A stretch of 64,000 nt of DNA from Entoloma clypeatum (GCA_963565915.1 OY751493.1:3348001-3412000), one strand, 5' to 3'. Counted from the first letter of the stretch, positions 23,792 through 35,792 are shown. Made by a program: numbers and translations. The notes: generated by a model from the letters alone, not told the origin.

Positions 23792-25708
23792 CTATTGGTT
23801 TTTGGCAATTGTCTGTGCGAGAGCAAGGTCCTCATCACCCTCGTCCCCTTCGCTTTCAGGGTATGGGATATATCTATGGTAACGGCCAGGCTCTTCGCCG
23901 AGTTCTCTGAGGTAACGGGCTAGCATGTCTTCCCTATTGACTGGCAGCACCTCATAACCTTCTGAGCCTCTTCTAAGTCTTCCGTCACCTTCCTCCAAAG
24001 TACAATCACTGAATGAATCATCCGAAGCTTCTGGTCTTTCTTTGTAGTTGGGGTGATAGGGTGGCAAGGCATAAGTGCCGATTTCAGACCTTTGCTTACG
24101 GCGCTTGGACGATAGAGTTGCTTCGCGAATTTGGGCATTATAAGGTTCCAGGGCAGGATTGACGGAACCATTTTTGTACGTCCAAGGTGATGATGGAAGA
24201 ACAAAGGCCGCTTCAGCGGACTGGGTAGCGAGATTGCGCGGGGGCCAAGCAGCCGGTTCACCTGACAAAGGCGTCAATATCGTGATATGACATTACTGAT
24301 GCGCATAAAACGAAGAAGTGTGCAATGCTTGAAGGTAAAGCATGAGTTCCCAAGACCATGATCACGCACAGCATTTACTTACGCTGGAGGATCTGCACCC
24401 CTCGCTGTAGCCTCATACTTCCAAGGCCACGTCCCTGCATTGCACGTGCCCACCTCTCGCGAACGATAACTCAAGCCACATACCATCATTATCTGCCAAG
24501 TCGAATTTTAAGCCTGTGCCAGGCGTCCTTGATGGCCAACACCAAAGGAAAACTTGCTTGCCAAGGACGGATTCTATATTTCTTTTCATTCCGAGATGCT
24601 GGAAGAGGGTGTAATGAAGGCCAGGCGCGAGCCGAAGTGATCCTGCCACTCACATATGGAAACTTGACCTGAACGCTTGATTAATGAACCTGGAATATCA
24701 CAGGAAAGAAGGCATACCTCATGAAGTTTACCACGGCGAACCATGGTAGCAGCTCTGTCCTTTTCCCAACCTTCTATTGTGGTTGTATTCCAAAGCAAAC
24801 AATAGAAATGATAAATGCTGGAAGGATATGGATACTTTGATGCGGGGATTTCAACGACGGACAGACCTGAAACCTCCAACTAACAGTAGAACAGGGATAC
24901 AAGCAACATAGTTGAGAATTATGAGGACCATTTCGAGGGTTGATGGTTCATCCTGTGGGGAAATGAGTACCGGCAGAAGTTTTTGGATATGTACCAACCC
25001 AGTAACGATTTCCCATAGTATTGTATACTCGACGTGTGACCATAGTCAGGTGATACGAACAAGCAAGGTCAACGTAGAAAAGGAAGCGGACGAAGTGGCC
25101 GTAGTTGAAATGTCCAACACAATTGTTGATCCAGGGGCAATGATGGTCTGTTGATGACTGAGTTGGGGTGAGCTAACAGGGGGAGAATCGGCGTACCCAT
25201 ACGAAGAACACACCTTGGAGGGGTGAGTTGGTTTTAATTAAGAGAGGACAAGGACATACCGTTTACACGATCTGCAGTGATGAGTTCTCGGAGGCTTGTA
25301 TTTCTCGCACACTCTGCAATATCTCGGAGCGCCCGTCAGCTTCTTGACTTCATATCCATCTGCGTGTGTGTCTGGTTTCTGGGGCGCTCGAATGAGCGGA
25401 TGGATTGGAGTCGTTGAGGTTAGAACCACAAACCCAGTAGTCCGGCACCCGCCCTGGGTCAGTGACGACACAGAGGAAATAGTTCCAGAACAGCATGGCG
25501 ACCAGGAAGCTGTTGGGGATGTCAGGGCGGAGGACAGAGAGGTGGATCAAACGGAAGGTCACTTGAAAGGGAGGAGGAGAGTGATGAGCTCGACTGAGAT
25601 GACGGCACCGTACCATGGCCAGATGATGAAAATCTGGGACGAGTAGGCGATGAAGGCGATGAGGGAGACGACAGAGTTGACGATGAGACGTCCAATCCAC
25701 GGATGCAT
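23792..25708 (-). CDS. PFA4: DHHC palmitoyltransferase, Pfa4-like
   Basis: An ER protein S-acyltransferase; yeast Pfa4 palmitoylates chitin synthase Chs3 for export. The first exon gives two membrane segments around '[25 protein letters not shown]'-type sequence (in part) and '[21 protein letters not shown]'. The Cys-rich domain follows: '[20 protein letters not shown]' and '[11 protein letters not shown]'; across an intron comes the DHHC motif, then '[20 protein letters not shown]'. These match the Pfa4 branch of the family. The C-terminal tail (from 24250 down) is hydrophilic and acidic, ending '[11 protein letters not shown]'. I use ATG 25708; the frame is open a little further upstream but without ATG, so an upstream exon is possible. 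Several introns between 24280 and 25520 are inferred. Confidence 0.87.
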
Positions 25709-25737
25709 GGAACGACGAACAACCTCCTGCAGTTCAT

Positions 25738-25743
25738 CACGTG
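25738..25743. promoter_or_regulatory. CACGTG palindrome in the Pfa4 / unknown-gene divergent spacer
   Basis: Sits within the longer palindrome ATCACGTGAT, in the roughly 56 bp between the two start codons. A symmetrical site could serve both directions. Confidence 0.45.
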
Positions 25744-25764
25744 ATGCCCTTTTATTCAACCGCC

Positions 25765-26846
25765 ATGTACCGCACCGTCCGCTTCAGGTCACACATAGCA
25801 AGCAGCTTGGGCGACATTGCCATTCGTATGTATTTTCACACTACACCACCAGCACAATCCTCTCATTCATCCTAGCTACACGCAACCCCTTCTCTCCAAA
25901 CAAGCAGGCCACCCTGGACACTCCTGACCTCAGCTATCTCAAGGAAGCCCCAACTACAAGCCTTTCCCGCCGACTAGCAGACGGCAGGGCACTGGAGCTC
26001 CCGGAAGCCCCTCCAGCCGCAGACAACGAGGCTCGCCGCCTTCGCATCGAAAAACTTACTGCCCAGAGAAAGGCAGAACGAGTGGCCCGTGAAGCCGCCA
26101 CGAAGTACCAAGCAGCAGACTTGCCCCAACCTACATCTCGTGGTACGCGTGACAAGCTCACGACGGATCTCAAGAGTCGTATAGATGCGCTCACGGCTCA
26201 AAGAAGGGCAGACCGTGCAGCTTATGGAGAATCCGACGCTCGCATCCAGCAGTCGCGCCGAGAAGAGCAATTTGAAGGTACTCACGTTGCCTTGGCACAA
26301 CTCTCTCGTCGTGCAGTGTCGTCCGGGAACCGCGGCCCCCAGCGACCTGACTCACGTTCGAGAACGCCTCAGGGGAAGCATAGGAACGCTGTTGCAGCAG
26401 CATCACTTCAAACCTCTCGATCGTCAATCGCTGACAAGGGCGAGGTTGATGACGATGAAGGCGAGCGTCGCTTCTGGGACATGATCCTAAATGACCATGA
26501 GGATGACGACTGGTGCCCCGGAGTAATACTACCACAGTTCACCGATTGTGATGTGCCTTTTACCGCCTTTGGAGATGTCTTTTGTCCGCCCGCTACCACC
26601 GTGCCTAATACGACTTCTGCTGAAAAGCCAGATCAGTGGACCCGGGAGACATCCGGAGGCGACTATTCTCGCTTCAGGACCACCACCGAACTTACGATTG
26701 CATCCACCAAACTCGATCCTGTCCAGTTTGCCCAGCTTGCTCTGTCGAAAAGAAGAGATGTTCACGTTGGCAGTCGCAAAGAGGCTTTGGCAATCATCGC
26801 TTCATCAACAAACAAATCAAACACCCGCATGATTCGAAGGGTATAG
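25765..26846 (+). CDS. Uncharacterised protein, possible mitochondrial leader
   Basis: ATG at 25765 opens a first exon 'MYRTVRFRSHIASSLGDIAI', which is basic and free of acids until Asp, as in many mitochondrial leaders. An intron at 25826-25875 leads to one long exon. The body has two similar helical segments ('KLTAQRKAERVAREAATKYQ' and 'ALTAQRRADRAAYGESDAR'), a Ser/Arg-rich middle, an acidic stretch 'GEVDDDEGERRFWDMILNDH', and a C-terminal part 'PVQFAQLALSKRRDVHVGSR' that ends 'NTRMIRRV'. I know no family for it. About 345 residues. It starts head to head with Pfa4 and ends tail to tail with the Sas4-like gene. Confidence 0.65.
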
Positions 26847-26984
26847 TATTTTCATAGCAGTGAATCAAAAAAAAATAGGGAATCATTTGCATCTATCTTA
26901 CGGCGAATCAGAATGAGGATCTTTGTCAACCAGGACATCAACAGAGCACACAGAACCTTACAGTCTGATCTCCTTGATCAACTG

Positions 26985-28955
26985 CTATGTCAGTTCCTCT
27001 CCTTCTCTGGCCAGTGGACCAACCCATTCAGGAATTTCGTAATCTGTGTAACCCTCGAAAAGCTCATTCTGCAATTTGACACCGAAAGCAGTGAGATGTC
27101 GCTTGGCTTTCCGTGAACTGCTCCCCTGACTATGGATTGCCGTTATCATCAGGGCACTGGTCGTTCTCTCCTCTTTCCCTGAAGCACTGATATATGGTAC
27201 ACTTTGTTTTGGTGGTCGTGGTTGCCTTACTGGCGCGGATATCGAGGCAACGGGAGGTATACTTTCGTCTCTTGGAAGGTTGGGCGACAACGAAGGTCCA
27301 ACGGTCATTCTTGCACGTTTGTGTGGGCGCCTTGGAGAATCTGACTCGGATGGATGTTCAAAAAGTGAGATCAGTGCATTGGAGGGCTCAGCTTCGAGCA
27401 CTGCTATATCTGGAGTGGACATCGGGGTGGCTGCTTGGGGGCTAGGCTTTTGTAATGATGATAACGAAGGTGGTGATGGTGACTTTATTCGCGAAGGAGT
27501 CAAGGGAAGATCCGGAATTGGGATCTGAGGGGACGCAGGTGCCTCTGGCTGAGGAATAACTGGTTCTGTTTGAGAAAACTGTTTGCCTTCGACCGCTCCC
27601 CCGGATAATTGATCAATTGCTGTTGGATAGCTGATCTCCTCGGTTCCTTCATCTGGTTCCGGTTGATACGTTTCTTCCGGCTGAGCAATATCTTCGGGCT
27701 GAGGTGTTTCTTGCTGAAGAATTTCTTCTTGCTGTACAAGTTCTTCCTGCTGTATGACTTCTTGCTGGAAGAAATCTTCCTGCTGAAAGATATCCTGCTG
27801 AGAATTATCTTGCTGGAGGGTTCCTTCCTCCTGAGTCGGGCTCGTTCTGCAAGGCAAAGGGAGATGTCTTGGCGCAGGTGGTCTACTTTTCCTCTGCTTC
27901 TTAGCAGAGGATACTTTTGAAGCTGAAGTAGGGAGTGAATGTCGGTTAGCAGGTTTGACCTTGAACTTGAGCCTTTCCGCGTCCTGTGTGGTTTCGAGAA
28001 AAGCTTCCTCATCGGGTTCCACGTCACTGTCTCCTGCTGGATAAACAGATGCTGGCGGTTCAACGGGAGAGTCAACGGCAATTGTTCCCTTCTTGACCCG
28101 TTCGGGTGGAAGAAGAACCTTATAACGTTCCTCCAACATACGAGCGATCTCGAGCATCTCTTTCCGCCGTCTTTCCCCCTCGTTATTAACGATGGTTGGC
28201 GATGTAGCAGGAACGTCTGGTTGACTTCCATCCACCTCGCCATTGGTTTGCGTAGGAGCGGGAAAGAGAGAGACTGGAAGAGTAAGGAACGCCGCACTGT
28301 CTATCACTCGTAATTGCTCCATGCGTTCCTTTAGCTTATATTGCTCATGCTTGAGCTTTTCCTTCTCCCTCAATCTTTGCCGCTTCTCAAAGGTCTCGTA
28401 TTTTCGATGTCGTTTTTCATAAGCAGCATCTGAGGTTTCGGGTGGGCCCTTTGTGTATTGATAGGTTATATATTGATAATATAAGCCCTTGAAACACGTA
28501 CATCCTCGGTGATGACTGCTTGAGACCTAGCTCTTAAGCGTCCTGCGTTTGGGACATCGCCCAGGCTGACGAACTCAGGCGTCTCGATATTAAGCTGTTC
28601 TCTGTAAGCCTTGAGAACTTCGGGTCGATCAAAGTAGCGTTCATTCGCGAGCACATTGAGTTTTGTCGCACTCGTCGAAGACGAAGAAGTTGAGGCTACA
28701 GTTGGATTTGTTGTCAAAAAAAATCTCGTCTTAGCAGGTATTAATGGTTCGCTTTCAACTGAGAAAAGCGAATGAGTAAGTCGCATCTGCAATTGACATA
28801 TTGTGGCGAGTACATTGCCGTCGCTTTGTTTCCAGTATCATCATGTCTGCATCACAGGTGCCTACTCCAGGCCCACCCCGCCTTGCTCGCGAAGGAAGGA
28901 TACGCTTTTGACGAGACTGAGAACCAGAATTGAGGGAGGTGGAAGCGCCTTCCAT
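26985..28955 (-). CDS. Sas4-like (something-about-silencing) chromatin protein
   Basis: The first exon reads 'RILPSRARRGGPGVGTCDAD'. After an intron comes 'EPLIPAKTRFFLTTNP' and 'NERYFDRPEVLKAYREQ', then the Sas4 domain 'YEKRHRKYETFEKRQRLREK' continuing into 'EKLKHEQYKLKERMEQLR'. In yeast, Sas4 supports the Sas2 acetyltransferase that acetylates H4 Lys16. The order and wording of these blocks fit the fungal SAS4 domain, but I place it from memory, so the name is tentative. The second half is low complexity: a Gln/Glu array (27654-27833) and Pro/Ser-rich stretches. The C-terminus has a fresh ordered patch, 'KRHLTAFGVKLQNELFEGYT' and 'DYEIPEWVGP', ending near 26985. Confidence 0.6.
27654..27833 (-). 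repeat. Imperfect QQE/QQD coding repeats
   Basis: About sixty codons in the Sas4-like gene rich in Gln and Glu, with recurring QQED, QQEV, QQEE, QPEE units. Forward strand shows CTGCTG/TTCTTGCTG runs. Probably a length-variable disordered linker. Confidence 0.8.
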
Positions 28956-29396
28956 GTCGAGAGTGAGCTTTTTGTTTAGTTTCCGCCCTCAGTCGTCTGA
29001 GCACCCCAGTTGTCGGTCTATTCGAAAACCTGTAAGTGAGGGGCGCCGAGGTGGTTGTTCAGATGGGGTTACGACACGAGGAAGGAAGAAGATGAGGTGT
29101 TTGGGGCATTGATTATTAGAGTACACTATTGTTGATACAACACTGAACACTAGTCTGTTCGGAGAGCTGCCAACATATATATCGGCCTCTGTCGACCACA
29201 TTGATTCTGGGTCTACCTTGGCAAAACTTTGTTTCGATTCACTACATGCAACAACTAATGTGGTCGTGCCTGCATGAGCCGCACGAGATCCCTACGTTCT
29301 TTGGTCTGGTTCCTTCACAAATCTCATCTTCATTCATTATCCTTGCTGCGCCTGTCGTCTCTGGGTTCTGACATGCAGCTAATATGAGTTGATCTG
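28956..29396. other. Intergenic spacer, no gene seen
   Basis: Upstream region of the Sas4-like gene and downstream of a doubtful minus-strand gene. Only short frames without coding character. Confidence 0.5.
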
Positions 29397-29870
29397 CTAA
29401 CTTTGCATGAACACCCAAGCGTCGGTTTCAAGTGCTGAAACAGCCGTGGAGAGCTTCTCACTGGGCACCAGGTCATAGTCCTAAATGAAAGAAAGGTGCA
29501 AGACCTGATGCACGAAATCTTGCCAGGTGGATACAGCACAAATTGAAATTACCGCCTTCTGCAGGGGAGTTGCGAAATCAATCATGATATCAGTCAAATC
29601 TTCATCCCAATTTAGTGAGCAATTTTTGGTACGTTTGGTCACTCCCAATGGCCCCAGTATCTTGATGCATTTCCAGATAGATAATCCTTCCCTGTCATCT
29701 TGTCTTCCGGGGTATGCTTTTCCAACAATCGATGTTTCGTCCAACGTTTTGTTCACGGAGAGAGATCCAACTTTTTCAACAAGTCTCTCCAGAGCCCACT
29801 GTGGAATGCCCTGCTCTACCTGGCACCTGACGACGAAGAAGGGCTTGTGTTGTATTTGTAACGCAATGAC
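29397..29870 (-). CDS. Doubtful small gene or gene fragment
   Basis: Minus-strand sequence here looks coding but I cannot name it or find its start. One frame reads 'GIPQWALERLVEKVGSLSVN', 'DETSIVGKAYPGRQDDREGL' and 'WDEDLTDIMIDFATPLQKA'. A GT-AG intron (about 29481-29557) would join it in phase to 'DYDLVPSEKLSTAVSALETD' and the ending 'AWVFMQS' with a stop at 29397-29399. The balance of amino acids suggests a folded protein, not noise. It may be an intact short gene with upstream exons at 29880-29990, or the remnant of a larger one. No membrane segment or signal peptide seen. Confidence 0.3.
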
Positions 29871-30020
29871 GGATGATCCGAAGGGGGAGGGATTAGGACA
29901 GGAAGTAAAGAAACGACATTCTTTGAGACTGTGTTATACAACAATCGTATTGACTGTCATGAAGCATCGATCCCCCGTCCATGAAGCCTGCCACCATCGA
30001 AGGATGACCTAGTAAACGTC

Positions 30021-32176
30021 TCAAGATGCGACGATGACAAGGCTGAAGTCTTGGCTATGGTTGGAGCCTGTATTGACAGTATACACCGTTGTGCCACTCG
30101 GGACTCCGTCACTACTCCATGACGTCGATCCGCCAAACGCTAGAATAATATCATCTCCAGATGTAACCTGCGCGTCAGACGAAAATCAGGTTATTGTCCC
30201 CAGTCCGCGCAAGGTTACTCACGGCAGAGAACGATGTTTGGGTTACCCCAGTGCCACAAGAGAAGACGCCGCTAGAGATGCCACAGCTACCTTTGGAGGA
30301 CGTGAGGGCGAAGCTTGTGCTTGTCCCGGTGAGAGTGTAGGTCGCAAGGGTTTGTGTCGACCAAGTCCCGGCGGACAGAAGGCCACCGCCCAATGAACTT
30401 GATCGTGAAGTGCGCATGGTAGCTTTCATTGGAATGCTGCCTGGCGCCTGTCTCCATGATCAAGATGAGGTTGCAAAGGAAGGTCATGTCTCACGAACAC
30501 CAGTGGTTGTCTACATTTCGGTCATTACAGGTTACATGTCAAAGGGTACAAACGGCTAACCGTGGTGGTAGCACTCGTAGATGTGGGGGTCGTCTGCTAC
30601 TAATTAGGGCACGGAACATGTACACTATAGAATGTCAACCGCTAACCGTCGCGGGCGTCTACTGTTGATTAAGTAGTTCATACTTATTTGTAGCTTATAG
30701 GAGTTCGACTCACAGTAGTTCCAACAGTAGTCGTTGCACCTACTTTCGGGCGATATTTTATCCCAGAAGAGGGGCACGAACCCGCCTGAGGGGCATCTGA
30801 CATCGACAATTAATGATACTGGGCATAAGGAGGAAGCTGGGGGAGAATCATACTAATTGGTACAAATACACCATCAATGACGGATCCCTTCAAATTGAAA
30901 TACCAGCTTATTGAGTTCAGTGCTCCCGATGAACAGCTGAGAGCAGGTAGAAAACCCTGGTTTGGATTGGTTATTGCATATGATTAAAAATTCATACGAC
31001 TCACAGATTGAGCCTTGAGAGCAGATGTGAGAGTAGAAAGAGAATAGGTCTTGGTCGCATCAGGTTTGATACCTGCATTGGCAAGCCAAGTGTAGGTGGG
31101 AAGTGTCTGATCTTGCTTCAACTAAAAACCTCAAGACCCAATCACATCTACCTACCTTGAAAAGCCTGACGACGGTCTGGAAAAATGCGACGGCCTGTTC
31201 GAGAGAGAACTTTAATATGTGATCAAGAAAACTCCAGGAGAAAGGATTTACCTCTGCACCCTGTGAACTTCCACTCGGTAGACAGCTTGAGTCCAGTGTG
31301 CTTGTGCAATGTTGACATTTCTCAATCATGCGATAGGAAAGATCTGTACCTCATACACGTGCCATGTGTGGCCCACTCATGCTGAGAAATGCTGGGTTAG
31401 AAGTTAATTAGCCTGTGTGGGGACTCCTCGATTCTCACCTCCCAGAGTTCTTCGTTATTTCCGTTGATATTCACCCAGAACTGATAAAATTGGCTTGTTG
31501 CTTCCTTGGGGGTAGATGTGATATGGAACGCACCTCCTGCATATATGCGAGCGTATCGCTTGCACCTTGATCCGTCAATAACTAATGTATATGGATAAGA
31601 TATAGATTATGACTACATGTGTTAAATGGACGTACTCCGGAGATATCGGTGTAGTCGCGGGAGGAATCGCATTTCTGGTCATATGTTAGGCCACAACTAG
31701 CAAAACTGGAATCTTCAAACTGCATCGGGACAAAGGCGCACAGACACACTGATCGGGCCATAAACCTTGTTGGAGAAAATTAACGAGGTATGAGCATTTG
31801 GGATCATCCTTACCGTGAATAGTCCAGCTATTGCTAGGGCCGGTTGTAGGTTTTGTATCCCAAAACTACAGTGAATGAGAGCAGAAAATATCAACAACTC
31901 GGGGGCCTTGCCTGTGTTTGTAGTAGGAGACCCTTTGATATGTCAGTAGACGGAGGTCGGCGAGCAGAAAGAAGGATTTACTCCAGGCGCTTCAAAACAG
32001 CACAAATCCGAAACTACCGACGTGTTGTGGCATGAAGTAGGTCCAGTCGTAGAGCACCCGGAGCTAAGGCTGCGGCTGAAAAGGTCTCTTGGCGAGAGGG
32101 AGGAGAAAGGGGATGCAGAGACAAGTGGTGATAATGTTGTGGATACAGCGATGGTAGCAATTTGAATCAACACCAT
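30021..32176 (-). CDS. Secreted ribonuclease T2
   Basis: An acid ribonuclease that cleaves RNA outside the cell or in the vacuole. The N-terminus is hydrophobic (MVLIQIATIAVSTTLSPLVSA), like a signal peptide. Both catalytic blocks are present across exons: CAS I reads 'WTIHG' spliced to 'LWPDQ', and CAS II reads 'HEWATHGTC'. Cysteines for the usual disulfides are present ('SDLCCFEAPG', 'SCGLTYDQKC'). After the catalytic domain ('YSLSTLTSALKAQSGFLPAL') a Thr/Ser-rich linker leads to a beta-rich C-terminal domain ('GLLSAGTWSTQTLATYTLTG', 'SSKGSCGISSGVFSCGTG') ending 'SQDFSLVIVAS'. Such C-terminal domains occur in other fungal T2 enzymes. The gene has many introns (about ten or more), some adjoining very short exons, and the joints in 30560-30720 are least certain. 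Confidence 0.9.
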
Positions 32177-32761
32177 AATTCGTTGAGGGAATCATTGTCA
32201 ACTCCATACCGCAGCTAGATAAAGGATTGAGATTATCCGTATCCCCGAACAGGATTCTCGATAGCTCGCAAGCTCTTGCAAGTCGGTCAAAGCTTCCGCA
32301 TGGAGCGTAACTAGAGCCTCAGATGGGAAATATATTCTTGTGAACTCGAGTAAATATAGCACATCGAGGTATCACAAGACCTTCTGAATGCCGACTTCTC
32401 TTGACGCATTTCGTTACGAGATACCAATGCATCCGGAGTGATGCTAGCTAGGTGGGGGCATCAGGGTCTGTTGCCGCATCGGGGTGGACACGTGGACCGA
32501 GGGACGTATGCGAACGCATGCCAATGCATGTATTAGCCACAGCTATTGTTGACATACACACCGCGGGCCTCATGGGCAGATAGGCCTTCAATCTTGATGA
32601 CACCGGGAGATAAGGTCCAACAGCACGTGCTCGTGACTGGTAGTGGAGTCACCCATGAGGAATAATATGGAGAAATGTGGTAAAGATCGAATCTATTACG
32701 ATTCAATAAACTTCAACGGAAGAATTTGACATTGCCTTACCACGAGGATTACTTTTGAGTT
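32177..32761. other. Intergenic region with two CACGTG palindromes
   Basis: Upstream of RNase T2 and downstream of NAF1. CACGTG occurs at 32489-32494 and 32624-32629. No gene seen. Confidence 0.5.
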
Positions 32762-34620
32762 TCAGGTATTCGTCGGGACGATCCACTCGTCTGTCCAATT
32801 AGAACCGGACGCGACATCCCGATTGACCGACTGTAACAGGTCATTTTGAGATTGACAGTGCGAAGGCTGCACCAACTGTGGCTGGGGAATGCCCATGCCC
32901 ATAGCAAAAGCTGCTGCAAACCTTGGATTGATGTGGGGCTGTACAAGAGGTTGTGGATAGCCATTTGCCGGCCCAAATGAGAAGGGCTGACTGCGCACGA
33001 AATCCGATGCGGGGTAAACCCAATGTTCGCCAGCGGGAAACGACTGTTGCGGAATATAACGAGAACCATCAGCTAATTGTCCGGTGCTCCGGGCTATGGT
33101 GAACGATGTCGGCGACAGAGGTCTCGAAATGCGAGGTTCGTAGGAAGGCCGGTGAGCGGAAACTTGAGACGACCATGAACTTTCACCAAGATTGCTGCCT
33201 TCGTTACTGCTCGAAACTTCACTTCTGCGGTAACTTCTTCTTCCATAATCACGGCATTCTCTGCCCCGACCCCGACCCATCCCTCGGCCTCTGTTGTCAC
33301 GTCTGCGGCTTGCCGAGTCTTTCTTATCCTTGCATTGAATTTTATTAAGCCTTTCTCCCCTGGCTGTAGACGTTGATAGCTGGGAGATCGTAGAGCCATA
33401 GTTATCTGTATACGGGTCATCGTAGGGAATGGGAGGTGGGCGTGACGGCCCAGCGCTGAAGCCCAAGTCATATGGGCCATGTTCGTCGTAGGGGTTTCTG
33501 CTAAATAAAGTTTCATCATTCATGTCTTGATCATACATTCGAGACGGGGTAGGTGAAGCTTGTCTTGAAGATGTAACGGAATGGCCTCTGCTTTCTGCTC
33601 GTCTGCTAGCGGATGATCAGACTGTAGGCGCCTAACAAGACGAGAAACAACCATACCTTCTCTTTAGTCTATTCTTGAAGGCGGCCTCAGCCTCGTCATC
33701 TGAGAAATCTAGTTCATACTCGGCGGGTTCTTCATCATGGACGTTGCTAGCATCGCTACCCTTGACGTGTCTGATTTGGTCCAGAAAGACGAAAATGCTG
33801 CGCTCAGGCACATGGAAAACCTCTCGGGAAGGTTTGATGCGTTCTGGATCGAGGGGGAATGCTTTATTAAACTTGATTTGATACAGTGGTTGACACGTCG
33901 GTCCAAACGTTTCATATATCTGCAGAAAATGTATATCAATTTCACAGAGTCGATCCGACAACAGGTCACTCACGTGGCCCATGACTGACCTGTCTTCAAA
34001 TACCAGCAGAGTATTCGAATCCAAGGCTCGTTTAGCTCCGCGATTCGCCACGTCCGACGAAACTCCCTTCACAATAGCCAAGTTACCCACCACGGACATG
34101 ATCTCACCGACCTTCTCTAGGTGTTCCTCGGGTCCAACATTTTGGACATCTGGAACAAGAATTTCACCTTCGAGAAATTCATTCTTGGTCTGAAAATATG
34201 TTCCTTTTGTAGGAGCGTGACCTGAGTCTTCATCATCGCTGTGTTCTTCGTCATCAGAACCTTTATCACGGCGATTAATATTGATGTCTGATTCTGTATC
34301 CGAGTTAGAGTCCAAGTCCGAATCCGAATCTGAGCTTGACATGGGTCTGCAGAATAGGGCTAGAGAGTAAACCAGACAAATGATACAGTCAACACGTACT
34401 GGTCGCCTTCACCGTCTTCAGCCTGAACAGCAGCAAGTTCTGCTTGGATTTCATCCTCGCTTGGAACATCGCTATCTGAACTGCCGGTGTCGCCATCGTT
34501 CATCGTATTCCCATCTGTTCGAGAGACCTGTGGCGAGGGGGCAGGTACTGGGACACCAACGATATCGTGAATGAGCAACAAGTCTTGGGGAATATAAAGC
34601 GGTGCTTTGAACACGTCCAT
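32762..34620 (-). CDS. NAF1: H/ACA ribonucleoprotein assembly factor NAF1
   Basis: Naf1 loads the core proteins on H/ACA snoRNAs and telomerase-type RNAs in the nucleus before Gar1 replaces it. The N-terminus is acidic ('SSDSDVPSEDEIQAELAAVQ'), followed by a Ser/Asp-rich linker. The Gar1/Naf1 beta-barrel core is seen as 'EEHLEKVGEIMSVVGNLAIV', 'LDSNTLLVFEDRSVMGHV' and, across a short intron, 'IYETFGPTCQPLYQIKFN'. The barrel is followed by 'ERSIFVFLDQIRHVKGSDAS' and the acidic 'EYELDFSDDEAEAAFKNR'. The C-terminal half has RGG-type sequence ('RRDNRGRGMGRGRGRE') and a Pro/Gln-rich tail. ATG at 34620 (MDVFKAPLYIPQDL). Introns near 34345-34400, 33920-33970 and 33610-33655. Confidence 0.9.
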
Positions 34621-34760
34621 GGCAGTGATAGCGGTCGAAAACGTTGAAAATTCCCTTCAAAGTCGACGCAAGTTACTTAAATAACTTGGAAATTTTTGTC
34701 CCATGGCGTCACGGTCACGCGGAGCATTTTTTTTTTCGAACCTAGGTCGACGCGACTATC

Positions 34761-35792
34761 ATGCTGGCTCATCTTCAACGTGTCACTTGCTCGTTTTCGC
34801 GCCGCGTTTACTCGACGGATTCACAGAAGGTTCCGGCGAAACTAATTGGCGAACTCAGAAAGTTGACCGAAGTTTCGATTATCAAAGCTCGCGAGGCGCT
34901 GGCAGCCTCGAATAACGATGTCGAACTAGCTCTGCGATGGCTCCAGCAGGACCTCGTCACAACAGGTGCCAAAAAGGCAGCTAAAGTGGAAGGGAGGACT
35001 ACAGGTGAAGGGCTCATAACTACATGTGTCCTGTCCCCTGGAATAGGTCCGAAGATAGGTCCCGGGCTTGGGGCAATTCGGGCAGCGATGGTGGAACTGA
35101 ACTGCGAAACGGATTTTGTGGGCAGGAACGAACTATTCGGACGACTCGCCGCTGACATTGCTCATACTGCGGCTTCGGTATATGACCCCACGAATCCAGA
35201 GGCAGCATTCCAGGAGTGCTCTCTGGATTTCCTCATTGACGCACCATTGATTTCCCAGTCTCAGCCAGGTGCTCTAACTGGCACTACAGTTGGGAGCTCG
35301 ATTCGTGACATGATTGCGAAAGTCGGCGAAAAGATTTCCTTGCGAAGGGCGGTGACGCTGGTCGAGAACTCCCCACATCCCGAAAGCAATGTGGGCCTTA
35401 GACTTGCATGTTATAACCATGGCTCCACGAATTTCCCTTATCAAGGTCGGATTGGGTCTCTGGCTCTCCTCGCCCTGAAATCGCCTCGGCTTGCGGAGCT
35501 CTTTGCTTCCGCGACATTCCCAGAAGACTTGGCACGGTTGGAGAGGTCACTGGCCCGTCAAATCGCCGGTTTTGAAAGCACCTCTATTACATCTCCGGTG
35601 GGAGAAAAAGATGAATTCGCATTATATGATCAACCATTCATGATGTTCCCGGACAATTTGTCTGGCGAGACGGTTCACCAGGTTCTCAAGATTTGGTCCC
35701 AACATAAAGGACTTGTGGAAACACAACAGGACAGCGGAATAGTCGTTACAGATTTTAGAAAATGGACTGTAGGAGAGCCACTATCGGCTTGA
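34761..35792 (+). CDS. Mitochondrial elongation factor Ts
   Basis: Guanine nucleotide exchange factor for mitochondrial EF-Tu. A single exon of 343 residues. The leader (MLAHLQRVTCSFSRRVYSTD) is basic and free of acids, fitting import into mitochondria. The UBA-like N-terminal helix pair reads 'LIGELRKLTEVSIIKAREAL' and 'NDVELALRWLQQD'; the EF-Ts signature follows as 'AAMVELNCETDFVGRNELF'. The C-terminal core has 'VGEKISLRRAV' and 'VGLRLACYNHG' and ends 'DFRKWTVGEPLSA'. It lies head to head with NAF1, start codons about 140 bp apart. Confidence 0.95.
   Translation: MLAHLQRVTCSFSRRVYSTDSQKVPAKLIGELRKLTEVSIIKAREALAASNNDVELALRWLQQDLVTTGAKKAAKVEGRTTGEGLITTCVLSPGIGPKIGPGLGAIRAAMVELNCETDFVGRNELFGRLAADIAHTAASVYDPTNPEAAFQECSLDFLIDAPLISQSQPGALTGTTVGSSIRDMIAKVGEKISLRRAVTLVENSPHPESNVGLRLACYNHGSTNFPYQGRIGSLALLALKSPRLAELFASATFPEDLARLERSLARQIAGFESTSITSPVGEKDEFALYDQPFMMFPDNLSGETVHQVLKIWSQHKGLVETQQDSGIVVTDFRKWTVGEPLSA

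Noticed and set aside
27609..27920. A Leu/Phe-rich plus-strand frame resembling a membrane protein
   Set aside because: It is the antisense of the Gln/Glu repeat array in the Sas4-like gene.
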